NCBI GenBank assembly: GCA_004193285.1
Contig: SECP01000009.1
Location: 62,001 to 126,000, forward strand
Direction: 5' to 3'
Source: Myxococcales bacterium
Lineage (GTDB): Bacteria > Myxococcota_A > Polyangia > Polyangiales > Polyangiaceae
DNA length: 64,000 nucleotides
Positions 26,875 through 35,133 of this stretch are shown one piece after another (the stretch's first letter is position 1; the number at the start of each line of letters is the position of its first letter). The notes below the pieces were generated by a model. That model was given only the letters and a program-made list of their open reading frames with translations. It searched no databases and was not told the origin of the DNA. Both the position numbers and the translations under genes were made by a program.

Positions 26875-27726
26875 CTACGCTGGCTCGCCGGGCACGGCTC
26901 GAAGAAAGGCCGTCACTTCGGCGGCGACGCGCTCGGGCTCGTCCCACTGAACGAAATGACCAGCTCCCTCGATGTGCTGCACGCGCAAGCGACTGACGTG
27001 CTGCTCGAGGCCGACGAGCAGCCGGGAGTCCAGCGCCGGATCCGCGTCACCCCACAAAACGAGGGTCGGCGACAGGATTGGCTTCGGGCAGCGGGTGGGC
27101 CAGCGAAACGCCGCGCGGTAATAGCTGAGCGCGGCCGTGACCGCCCCCGGCCTCAGGAGCTCACGCCGAGCCGCCTCCACACGCGCCTCGGTCATGACCT
27201 CTTTATGCGAGACCAGGCGCCGGAGCAGCCATCCAAACACCAGCCGCCGGGTGACGACCCACTCTGCGATCTTACGCAGCTGGAAAAATAGGATGTACCA
27301 GCTCCGCACCAGTTGCAGGCTCGTCCGAAGTGCGCGCGCGTAGCTCTCCGGGTGCGCGGCGTTGATGATGACGAGCTGGGTCACCAGCTCCGGGTGCTCC
27401 GCGGCAAAGCAGTAGGCGTGGGTGCCGCCCCAGTCGTGGCCCAGGACCGCCACCTTGCCGCCGGCCCAGCGCGCCAGCGCCGCCAGATCCGCGACCACCG
27501 CCTCCGAGCGGTACGGCGCGAGCCCCGGCGGCTTGTCGGACATGCCGTAGCCGAGCAAGTCGGGCGCGATTGCTCGGAAGCCGCGAGCGGCGAGCGCCTC
27601 GCAGAGCTCCCGAAAACCCAGCGAGGAGTCGGGGAAGCCGTGCAAGAGCAGCACCGGCGGCCCCGCGCCGATGACCCGCACGTGGAGCATGCCTCCTGGC
27701 GTGCTGACCTTCTCCGAGTCGATCAT
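26875..27726 (-). CDS. Epoxide-hydrolase-like alpha/beta hydrolase
   Basis: This 283-residue enzyme has the hallmarks of the epoxide hydrolase/haloalkane dehalogenase branch. HGFPDSS is at 29-35 (oxyanion HGFP), the nucleophile elbow is GHDWGG with Asp98 instead of Ser, the late acid is near Asp227 (WGDADPAL), and His257 is in GAGHFVQWDEPE. The cap region (about 120-200) is rich in Trp, Arg and Leu. Known members open epoxides to diols through an Asp-ester intermediate. The ATG at 27726 overlaps the stop of the upstream SDR gene (ATGA), so it is the last gene of a translationally coupled five-gene run. Epoxide hydrolysis is likely from the Asp nucleophile, but dehalogenation cannot be excluded. 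Confidence 0.85.
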   Translation of the reverse strand: MIDSEKVSTPGGMLHVRVIGAGPPVLLLHGFPDSSLGFRELCEALAARGFRAIAPDLLGYGMSDKPPGLAPYRSEAVVADLAALARWAGGKVAVLGHDWGGTHAYCFAAEHPELVTQLVIINAAHPESYARALRTSLQLVRSWYILFFQLRKIAEWVVTRRLVFGWLLRRLVSHKEVMTEARVEAARRELLRPGAVTAALSYYRAAFRWPTRCPKPILSPTLVLWGDADPALDSRLLVGLEQHVSRLRVQHIEGAGHFVQWDEPERVAAEVTAFLRAVPGEPA

Positions 27727-28553
27727 GGCGTTCGGTACGTGCGCTGCGCGGCGCGGAGCAGCCAAGGCAGTGCCGAAGGAGCTAGGCGTTTCATCGCGTA
27801 GAGGAGCCACGCCTCGGTGGAGACTGGCACCAAGGCTCTACCACTTTCGGCGGCGTTGACGATGGCCTTCGCGACCGATTCGGGGGCGAGCCCGCGCCGG
27901 TCGTAGAGCGCCTGCAAGGCCCGGCGCCTCGCGGCCTCGTCCTCAGCGCCGCGAATCCGAGCGGCTTGCAGAATGGAGGTGCGCACCAGGCTAGGGCACA
28001 CCACGCTCACCATCACCCCGGACGGCAGCAGCTCGGCCCTGAGCGCCTCCGAAAGACCTACCAGCGCGTACTTGGTAGTTCCGTAGGCGGTGAGGCTCGG
28101 CAGGTTGCAGAAACCAGATGCGGAAGCGACGTTCACGATGCGTCCTTCGCCGCGGGCCTGAAGCAGCGGCCCGAACGCGCGCGCTGCATGGATGGCGCCC
28201 CACAGGTTGACTCGGAGCAGCCACTCCCAGTCTTCGTCCGTGGTATCGAAGAACCCTCCCGCGACCCCCACGCCGGCGTTGCTGACCAAGCAGTAACAAG
28301 GCCCAAGGTCTCGCTCCACCTGCTGCGCGAAGCCGCGCACCGCGGCCGCGTCGCCCACGTCCACTCCCGCGCCGAGGGTGCGTGCGCCGAGCGCCCGGCA
28401 GTCAGCCAGAGTCTGCTCCAACGCGACCAGGTCGGTGTCGCAACCGGCCACATGCGCGCCGCGAGTCGCCAGCTCCCGCGCGGTGGCCCGCCCAATGCCC
28501 TTCCCTGCCCCCGTCACCACCGCAACCCTCCCGCGAAGGTCCGCTCGGGGCAC
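27723..28553 (-). CDS. SDR family NAD(P)-dependent oxidoreductase
   Basis: This 276-residue classical short-chain dehydrogenase has the cofactor motif TGAGKGIG at 14-21, SNAG at 91-94 (in place of NNAG), Ser near 144 (NVASASG), Tyr157 and Lys161 (YGTTK). The C-terminal tail is extended and hydrophobic (LLYAMKRLAPSALPWLLRAA), as in SDRs that act on lipids. The GTG at 28553 lies 1 bp after the DyP stop codon and places the Rossmann fold at the start; the upstream open frame is antiphase to the peroxidase gene. Its stop overlaps the start of the epoxide-hydrolase-like gene. It probably oxidises or reduces a hydroxy/keto group in the same pathway. Confidence 0.88.
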   Translation of the reverse strand: MPRADLRGRVAVVTGAGKGIGRATARELATRGAHVAGCDTDLVALEQTLADCRALGARTLGAGVDVGDAAAVRGFAQQVERDLGPCYCLVSNAGVGVAGGFFDTTDEDWEWLLRVNLWGAIHAARAFGPLLQARGEGRIVNVASASGFCNLPSLTAYGTTKYALVGLSEALRAELLPSGVMVSVVCPSLVRTSILQAARIRGAEDEAARRRALQALYDRRGLAPESVAKAIVNAAESGRALVPVSTEAWLLYAMKRLAPSALPWLLRAAQRTYRTP

Positions 28554-28554
28554 G

Positions 28555-29961
28555 TCAGTCGGTCCCTTCGCAGAGGTAGTTGAGCGCGCGCATCCCCGGA
28601 AGAAAGAAGTACTCTCCCCCGCGAACGTGCACCACCTTGGGCACGTTCGGGTAACGCTGTCGCACCGGCCGCGCCTGCACCGTGAACGGGCGCGGGACGA
28701 GCTGGTCATCCTCGTCTACCGCGTCTTTACCGACGATCGGGTCGCGCTCGTCCGAGAGCCCCGCGAATTTGCAGCTATTGAGCCAAGTTTGCTGCACGAA
28801 CTCGAATTGGCGGCGCAGGTCCGCGTTCAGAGCGAGGAAGTACAGCCCTCGCTTCGCTCCGTCGTCTCGCTGCGGCATGTCTCCCAGCAGCCGGGGGCCG
28901 TAGGCGCGGCCTCTTCGAACCAAACGGTGCAGGTTGGCGTCGCGCAGACCTTCCTTCGCCGTCTCCCCGAACATGTCACGAGGGTTGGCGCGCCGAATGT
29001 GCGCGCCGAAGGGACAGCGCAAGCCGTCCGGGTCGCGCTCGCGAAACCCGAACTCGTCTAGACCTGCGCGCGGGGGGCGCTCTGCGTCGGGCGATTCCAC
29101 GAGCGGCACCCCGTTCGGCCAGCGCCCGAACATGCGCGAGGCGATGAGCTTGGCGCGCGCGGCGAGGTCCAGCGCCCCTTCGGCTCGCGCCGCTTCCCAG
29201 CAGTAGTGCCAAAACCCTGCCACGTCTTGCTGGAGCTTGCGCAGCACCAAGTACGTGCCGTTGTGACCGAGGCGCACGCGCTCCATGCTGCTCGAGGTGA
29301 AATCCGGGTGCTCCCGCGTCCCGCGGCGGCGCTTGGCGCTGGGGACCTCGTTCACTTTGCCATAGGCGTTCTCGTAGCCGAGCACGAGCTCACCGGTGGC
29401 GATTTTGGCTTCTCCGGGCCGGCGCTTTCGCCCGCTGCCCCGGATGAAAGGTTGGGCAAGGCCGTCCGTGAAGCCGAAGTGCTCTCGGCCTCCTTCCGCC
29501 AGCGCCACGTCCTCCGCTCGAGCCGCGATACCGAATTTTTCGAAGGACCGTTCGAGCTCCACGGAGCGGGCATCCAGCTCTCCATCGCTCCCGGCGTAGA
29601 GCATCGCCACCGCGTCCACCGGCGCCGCTTCGTTGCCCCACTCCCAGCTCTCCGGCGAGTCCGAATAACGATCACCCAGCACGTGGGACCGCTCGGGGTG
29701 GGTCATACCTTGCACGAATTCGCGCTGAAAGGTGCGCAGATCCTCGTTGTCCAAACCGAGGCCAGCGAGGCCTCGCGCAGAGAAAGCGACGTTGAAGCGG
29801 TACTGCCCGCCTTGGTCTTCGTCCCCGGAGGTGACGTCCGTGAGGACTCGACGCAGCCACTCGCGCGGCTGGGCGCCGTCGAAGCGCAGCAAGAAGAAGC
29901 GCGACCGCGGATGCTGCCGGTACGCGAAGAGCATCAAACCCTGGACGTCAGCTCGTTCCAC
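28555..29961 (-). CDS. DyP-type heme peroxidase
   Basis: This 468-residue dye-decolorising-type peroxidase has the GxxDG distal motif (GFTDG, 163-167, catalytic Asp166) and the proximal heme ligand His321 in HIRRANPR, preceded by CPFGA. No Tat signal is present, so it should be cytoplasmic, unlike EfeB-type DyPs. The start is a GTG at 29961 with GAGGAAG just upstream, overlapping the stop of the preceding gene. DyP enzymes use hydrogen peroxide or organic peroxides to oxidise bulky substrates. Here it is tightly coupled with an SDR and an epoxide-hydrolase-like enzyme, which suggests a lipid or aromatic peroxide pathway; the substrate is not readable. Confidence 0.93.
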   Translation of the reverse strand: MERADVQGLMLFAYRQHPRSRFFLLRFDGAQPREWLRRVLTDVTSGDEDQGGQYRFNVAFSARGLAGLGLDNEDLRTFQREFVQGMTHPERSHVLGDRYSDSPESWEWGNEAAPVDAVAMLYAGSDGELDARSVELERSFEKFGIAARAEDVALAEGGREHFGFTDGLAQPFIRGSGRKRRPGEAKIATGELVLGYENAYGKVNEVPSAKRRRGTREHPDFTSSSMERVRLGHNGTYLVLRKLQQDVAGFWHYCWEAARAEGALDLAARAKLIASRMFGRWPNGVPLVESPDAERPPRAGLDEFGFRERDPDGLRCPFGAHIRRANPRDMFGETAKEGLRDANLHRLVRRGRAYGPRLLGDMPQRDDGAKRGLYFLALNADLRRQFEFVQQTWLNSCKFAGLSDERDPIVGKDAVDEDDQLVPRPFTVQARPVRQRYPNVPKVVHVRGGEYFFLPGMRALNYLCEGTD

Positions 29962-29970
29962 GGTGCTTCC

Positions 29971-31236
29971 TCATAGCAGCTGCAGCAACCTTTCCGCCGT
30001 CGGCGCCGAGAGCTCGGCCCCCAAGAGCTCGCGGATCTCGGCGTTCTTCAGCACCTCTCCCACGGAGAGGCCGGGGTAGGCGCTGTACCAAACCTGCGTC
30101 GGCACCTGGTGCGCGCGAGTCCAAGCTTTGAAGGCGGCTTCGTCCTTCGCGCCTTGCAGCAGCAACCAGCGCGTCTTTGGGTACCAAACGGTGTGAGTCC
30201 AGATCATCGTGAGCCCGACCGCGGCCTTGTCGATGAACTCGCCCAGGTACGCCTCCCAGCTGCCGTCGTAGTTGCTGAAGAAGAGCAGGCGCCCGTCCGG
30301 CATCGCCACCCAGCGCGCAAAGTGGATGGTTTGAATGCCGCCCAAGCGCCCGGTGAGCGCGCCGGCGTCCGCGAGCGCGGTCACGAGGTAAACCATGACT
30401 CGCAGCGCGAAGGCTCGATACCATCCGGGTTTGATCGCGACCAGATGAGTGAGCCCGTTCTGATCGACGCGGTCTTCCTCGCGCCCGATGAGATCGCGCT
30501 GGGCCCGCAGCGCGGGAGTGTCCCAGCGCGGTTGACGCTTGCGGATCCACTCGTCGCGCAGCTCGAACAGCGGCGCTAGCAGGAACGCCGCGAGCACGCT
30601 GAGCGGTCGCGACAGCGCGCGCGCCCAGACGCTGGGCGGACGGAGATCCAGCCCACGCTCCACGTGACCCAGCGTGAGCCCGTCCTGCGCGGCGCGGGAC
30701 CTCGCCACGCGCTGAAGGTCACGCGCGAGCTCCAGCGAACCGGTCGATTGCACCCGGGAGCCGCGTGAGAGCTCGCCAAGGCGCGCTTCCACCGCGCGCC
30801 GCAGCGCGGCGTCGCCACGAATCACCGGCACCGACAAGCCGCCATGAGCCACGTAGTAGGCCGCGGTGCGTAGCGACGACGCGCGAAAGAAGCCGACCAG
30901 AACCTGCAGATCGTCGCTGCCCGGGTAGCCCCGCACGTGCCGAAATGCGTCGTCCAGCATCGGGCCCAGGCAGGTGCGAAGCTCGGCGACGTGGTCGCTC
31001 AGCTCTCCGTCGAAGTTGCTCTCGAAGGCGAGCTGATGCCCGTCGCCGAGCAACTGACCGTCTTCGCCCAGCGAAGGCGGAAGCACGACCCACCGCGCGA
31101 AGTGCGTCGTCGCGGACGTCTTGAGGGCGCGCTGCAGCTCGCGCTTGGCGTCGCGGAGCCACGCGTCCACCGCGAGCTCCTTGCCCGGGGCAATGGGAGC
31201 GACCACGGTCAGGGCCCGGTGGCGAACCGGGCTCAA
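29971..31236 (-). CDS. Unrecognised protein with an internal duplication, between kinase and DyP genes
   Basis: I do not recognise this 421-residue protein. It contains two related modules: the first has THFARWVVLPP then FESNFDGELSDHVAEL; the second has IHFARWVAMPDG then FFSNYDGSWEAYLGEF. Each seems to be an alpha+beta unit (strand, helix, HFARWV strand, SN-F/Y-DG turn, helix). Between them are amphipathic and hydrophobic helices (LSVLAAFLLAPLFEL, AFALRVMVYLVTAL). The start is TTG at 31236, inside a TTGA overlap with the kinase stop, and is supported by GAGGAG seven bases upstream. A longer open frame to 31446 is antiphase to the kinase gene. The DyP gene starts 9 bp downstream, so a linked role is likely. 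Confidence 0.75.
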   Translation of the reverse strand: MSPVRHRALTVVAPIAPGKELAVDAWLRDAKRELQRALKTSATTHFARWVVLPPSLGEDGQLLGDGHQLAFESNFDGELSDHVAELRTCLGPMLDDAFRHVRGYPGSDDLQVLVGFFRASSLRTAAYYVAHGGLSVPVIRGDAALRRAVEARLGELSRGSRVQSTGSLELARDLQRVARSRAAQDGLTLGHVERGLDLRPPSVWARALSRPLSVLAAFLLAPLFELRDEWIRKRQPRWDTPALRAQRDLIGREEDRVDQNGLTHLVAIKPGWYRAFALRVMVYLVTALADAGALTGRLGGIQTIHFARWVAMPDGRLLFFSNYDGSWEAYLGEFIDKAAVGLTMIWTHTVWYPKTRWLLLQGAKDEAAFKAWTRAHQVPTQVWYSAYPGLSVGEVLKNAEIRELLGAELSAPTAERLLQLL

Positions 31237-34200
31237 GCGAGCGCTCCTCGAAAGCCGGGGGCGCTCATGTCCAAGCAATGCTCGACATTGACGATGCCCT
31301 GCTTGTGCAGCTGCTCGGTGCTCGCGTAAAGCTGCTCGCGTCCGGTTTCGCCCCCCGCGAGCGCGCCTCGACGCGCCTTGGCGCAGCTCGCCAGGTACCC
31401 CATGTCCACGCGAGTAAGGCCCAAAACGGCCTGCTCCAGGTGCCAAAGGGCGCGCTCGTCCTCACCCTTGCAGGCCAGCAGGCACCCCATGACGTGGTGG
31501 CCCATCGGGGCCGCGTAGTCCGGGCGGTCGGCAAGGAGGTCTTTGGCGCAGCGCTCGGCCAAGCGCAGCAAGAGTCGCTCGTCGCCGCCGTCCTCCACCG
31601 CGGCGATGGCGCACAGCCCTCGCTCGAAAATCGTGCATACCCGCATCATGTGCACGCGTAAGAAGTGACCGGCTTTGATGCGCGCGAAGTCCACCTCCAT
31701 CTCGGTGTGGGCGGCGCGGCCACGGCCGCGATAGCGGTGAGCCGAGACCCGAGACACCAGGCTCCCCCAATGCCCGCCCGTGAAGCGCTCCGAGAGCTCG
31801 CCGCCCCACTTCGGCACCTCGCGAGCGATGTGCTCGGCCGCGTCCGGGTCGTCCGCGACGATGGCGGTAATGGCAGCCGGATAGATCATGTGCATGAGGG
31901 CGAAATGGTCGGCGCGCTCTTCCGCTTCGCGCATTACCTCCGGCACCCGGCGCGCCGCTTCCTTCAGCTCGCCGCACAGGATGAGCGCGTTCGTCGACCA
32001 AGCGACGGCGTTTGCCAGCTCCCAGTGCACGCCGTGGCAGCGCTCGCGGATGATCTGCTCGGCCGCGTCCAGCGTTGCTTGCGCGGCGCGCCATTCGCCC
32101 GAAAACACGCGCACGAGGCCGGCCGCGAGCCGCGCCAGCGCGATCGCGTGCGGGTCGTTGCTGCGCGTAGCCAGGCTCTCCGCCGTTCGTACCAGGCTCT
32201 CGATGCTGGCGCGTCCGCGCACCTCCGCGGCTGCCCGCCCCGAAGCCTCCATCGCGAGGGCGCGGCAAATGCGAATCGGCTCGCCGCAATCCAGCGCGAG
32301 CAGTAAGTGACGAGCCCCGAAGTCGGCCGCTCGTACGACGTCGAACAGCGCGAGGCCGGAGCTGGCCGCGAACGCGACGTCGATGCGCTCCAGCTCGCCG
32401 CGCGCCGCTTCCGCACGCTGATCGAAGCGCATCCCGCGCACCATCAGCCGGGCGCGGTTGCCGAGCAGCGAGACGACCGCGGAGGCCGTCGTCTCCGGGT
32501 AGCCGAGCTTCACGTCCGCGAGCGCCTCACGCAGGATACGCACCCCCTCTGCTTCTCCACCGCTCTTGAGGTAGTGCTCCGCGGCGAGCCGCCGCAGGCC
32601 GGTGCGCTCGACGGCCGGCGCGTGCGGAACCGCGCTGGCGAAGGCGGCGGCCGCGTCCTTCGCGTGGCCGGCGGCGAGGAGCATCTGCCCCACGCTGCGC
32701 GTCAGCTCCCAACGAGCGCGATCCGCGCCCAGCTCTGCGGCGCGACGGTACAGGCCCGCGGCGCGAACGAACGCGAGCCCGCGCTCGGCCGCTTCCGCCG
32801 CACGGAGCACGTGAGCGCGCGCGCGCGCCGTGTCACCGGCGGCCAAGAAATGCTCGACGAGCACCCCCGCGTCGGCCCCCGGCTCGCGCTCCAGCACGTG
32901 CGCGAGCTGGCCATGGAGTGCGCGCCTCTGCGCGTCGTCCAGACCACCGAGGAGGCTGTCGCGAATTCGCCCGTGGTAAATGTCCAAGAGCTCGCGCTCG
33001 CCGCTCTCGACCGTTCGCGTCAGCTTCTCGACTCGCAAGCGCGCCCGCAGCGCGTCCGCCTCGCTCACCCCCGCCGCGCCCTCCGCGACCCGCACCGGCA
33101 AGGGGCCGCCAGCCACGCACAAGACCTCGAGCAGGGCGCGCCCTTCCGGCGGCAGCTCGCTCACGCGGCCGCGAATCACCGCATCGAGCGAGATGAGCCC
33201 GCTCGCCTCATCGCTGGAGGCGGTGCGGTGCCACGCCGAGAGCTCCGACACGAAGAGCGGCAGGCCCTGCGACTCCTCCGCGATACGACGAACGACCTCG
33301 CCGGAGGCCTCCTCGCGATCGCCGAGGGACAGCGCAGCAAGCTTGGCGCAGTCTTCGTAACCCAAGCGTGACAGCTCGAGCTGCTCCACGCGCGTTCGGC
33401 CGGCGATGCGCGTCGTGAGCTCGAGCAGCTCGTCGAGGGCCGGGCTCTTACCCACCGCCTCGGACCGAAAGCTGCCGACGAGGAGGAGAGCGGGCGAGCC
33501 CGGCGCGTGCAGCAGCTGCTCCAGCAGCGCCACGCTGTCCACGTCGGTCCACTGCAGGTCGTCGATGTGGACGATCAGCGGCCGATCGTCGGCGATGGCC
33601 CCGAGCAGCGAGCGCAGCGCCATGAACGCACGGCGCCGCAGCTCCTGTGGGTCTCCGGCCTCGGGCCGCCCTTCCGCGCGGCGCTCCAGCGCGGGCACGG
33701 AGCGCAGCACGGGGAAGACACGCAAGAGCTCCGCGGCGTGCATCGGCAACAGGCCGCCCAGCTCCTGCTGCGGCATGAGGGAGAGCCAGCGGCTGAGCTC
33801 GTCCACCACGCTGTCCAGCCCCTTGAATGGCACCGCCTCACGTTCGTAGCAGCGCCCGGAGAGGACGAGTGTGCGCGGGGTTTGCCCCACCTCCTTGAGG
33901 AAGCGCTGAATCAACGTCGTCTTGCCGATACCGGACGCGCCGGAGACCAACGTCACCACCGCTTCGCCGCGCATCGCGCGACGGAGCCCTTGGCGGAGCG
34001 ACGAGAGCTCCGCGTCGCGGCCCACGAAGGCGCGCAGCGAGCCCGTCGTCGTCGAGGGCCGGAGCGAGCTGTGCGACCTGCGCGTGCCGGGCCGCGCCGC
34101 GCGCAGCCGGTCCAGAACCTCCGCTCCTTCCGGCCTGGCGTCGGGCGCGGGCGATAGCAGGTCGAGGCAGAGCGCGGCCAGATCCGCGGGCACACCTTGC

Positions 34201-35060
34201 ACGATCTCCTGCGGCGGCCGCGGCTTGCCGTGCTGCTTGGCGTACAGCACGTCCTCGGGTGGGCCGTCGAACGGCAGTTGGCCCGTGAGCGCCTCGTAGA
34301 GCATCACGCCCATGGCGTAGAAGTCGGCGGAGGGGCCCACCTGGGAGGCGCGCGCTTGCTCGGGCGCCATGTAGGCGGGGGTCCCGAGCACCAAGTCGTC
34401 CAGGCGCTCGCTGCCCTTGCCGAGCTCGCCCACGACGCCGAAATCCAGCAGCACCACGCGCCCCTCCGGCGTCACCATCACGTTGGACGGCTTGATGTCG
34501 CGATGCAGCCGCCCCGAAGCGTGGATCGCGAGCACGCCGTCCAGCAGCCCTAGCAGCGCCGCGCGCAGGCGCGCTTCGTCCCCCACCGGCTCGCCCGTGC
34601 TCGGAATCGCGAGCAGGCCGCTCGCGTCCAGCTCCGAAAGCGCGAAGGCTTCGATCGTCGGCGCGCTCGAGGCCAGCGGTCGAAGCGCCGAGTTCGTCTC
34701 CGTCATGGTGACCTGCGGCCCGGAGGCGCGCGCCGCTCCCCGCACGTGACTCACGAAATCAGAGCCCTCGAGGAGCTCCATCGTGAAGAACCACTGGTCA
34801 CCCTCCGCGAACAGCTCGTAAAGCTGGACGACGCCGGGGTGAGCGATGTCCGCCAGCGCCCGGAACTCTTTTTTGAAGCGCAAAAGCGCGGCGGGGTCCA
34901 GCCGCGTCATCGTTTTGAGAGCAACCGAGGACGAGCGACGCAGGTCGCGCGCGCGATACACCACCCCCATGCCGCCTTCGCCCAGGACGTTCTCGATGAC
35001 GAAGCGGTCGTTGCCTTTGAACTCGCGCAACGCAACTTTCGTAGCCAAAATCGCCCCCAA
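31233..35060 (-). CDS. Ser/Thr protein kinase fused to an AAA-type ATPase and helical TPR-like region
   Basis: This 1275-residue signalling protein has an N-terminal Hanks-type kinase: Gly-rich GEGGMGVV (28-35), VALK with Lys49, HRDIKPSN (about 186-193), DFG near 206, GTPAYMAPEQ. A roughly 60-residue insertion lies between the hinge (MELLEG) and the following helix. After a Ser/Thr-rich linker comes an NTPase with Walker A GASGIGKT (about 374-381), Walker B LIVHIDDLQWTD and a winged-helix part. The last 500 residues are helical repeats. The architecture matches PknK-like or AAA-ATPase sensor kinases. It is the first gene of a coupled run (kinase, duplicated-domain protein, DyP, SDR, epoxide hydrolase) and probably controls a regulator or enzyme there. 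Confidence 0.93.
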   Translation of the reverse strand: MGAILATKVALREFKGNDRFVIENVLGEGGMGVVYRARDLRRSSSVALKTMTRLDPAALLRFKKEFRALADIAHPGVVQLYELFAEGDQWFFTMELLEGSDFVSHVRGAARASGPQVTMTETNSALRPLASSAPTIEAFALSELDASGLLAIPSTGEPVGDEARLRAALLGLLDGVLAIHASGRLHRDIKPSNVMVTPEGRVVLLDFGVVGELGKGSERLDDLVLGTPAYMAPEQARASQVGPSADFYAMGVMLYEALTGQLPFDGPPEDVLYAKQHGKPRPPQEIVQGVPADLAALCLDLLSPAPDARPEGAEVLDRLRAARPGTRRSHSSLRPSTTTGSLRAFVGRDAELSSLRQGLRRAMRGEAVVTLVSGASGIGKTTLIQRFLKEVGQTPRTLVLSGRCYEREAVPFKGLDSVVDELSRWLSLMPQQELGGLLPMHAAELLRVFPVLRSVPALERRAEGRPEAGDPQELRRRAFMALRSLLGAIADDRPLIVHIDDLQWTDVDSVALLEQLLHAPGSPALLLVGSFRSEAVGKSPALDELLELTTRIAGRTRVEQLELSRLGYEDCAKLAALSLGDREEASGEVVRRIAEESQGLPLFVSELSAWHRTASSDEASGLISLDAVIRGRVSELPPEGRALLEVLCVAGGPLPVRVAEGAAGVSEADALRARLRVEKLTRTVESGERELLDIYHGRIRDSLLGGLDDAQRRALHGQLAHVLEREPGADAGVLVEHFLAAGDTARARAHVLRAAEAAERGLAFVRAAGLYRRAAELGADRARWELTRSVGQMLLAAGHAKDAAAAFASAVPHAPAVERTGLRRLAAEHYLKSGGEAEGVRILREALADVKLGYPETTASAVVSLLGNRARLMVRGMRFDQRAEAARGELERIDVAFAASSGLALFDVVRAADFGARHLLLALDCGEPIRICRALAMEASGRAAAEVRGRASIESLVRTAESLATRSNDPHAIALARLAAGLVRVFSGEWRAAQATLDAAEQIIRERCHGVHWELANAVAWSTNALILCGELKEAARRVPEVMREAEERADHFALMHMIYPAAITAIVADDPDAAEHIAREVPKWGGELSERFTGGHWGSLVSRVSAHRYRGRGRAAHTEMEVDFARIKAGHFLRVHMMRVCTIFERGLCAIAAVEDGGDERLLLRLAERCAKDLLADRPDYAAPMGHHVMGCLLACKGEDERALWHLEQAVLGLTRVDMGYLASCAKARRGALAGGETGREQLYASTEQLHKQGIVNVEHCLDMSAPGFRGALA

Positions 35061-35133
35061 CCTAGCCGCCTTGGCCTCGGTCTTTCAACAGTCGCAAGCC
35101 GCGCTGTCGCAAAATCATCTAAAGTCGAGCCCT
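35061..35133. promoter_or_regulatory. Divergent promoter region with direct repeats between kinase and caleosin genes
   Basis: Only 73 bp separate the two divergent start codons. The region holds two near-identical 9-mers on the plus strand, CAGTCGCAA (35089-35097) and CTGTCGCAA (35104-35112), spaced 15 bp from start to start. They are candidates for a shared binding site. I could not identify a convincing -35/-10 pair for either direction. Confidence 0.35.
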
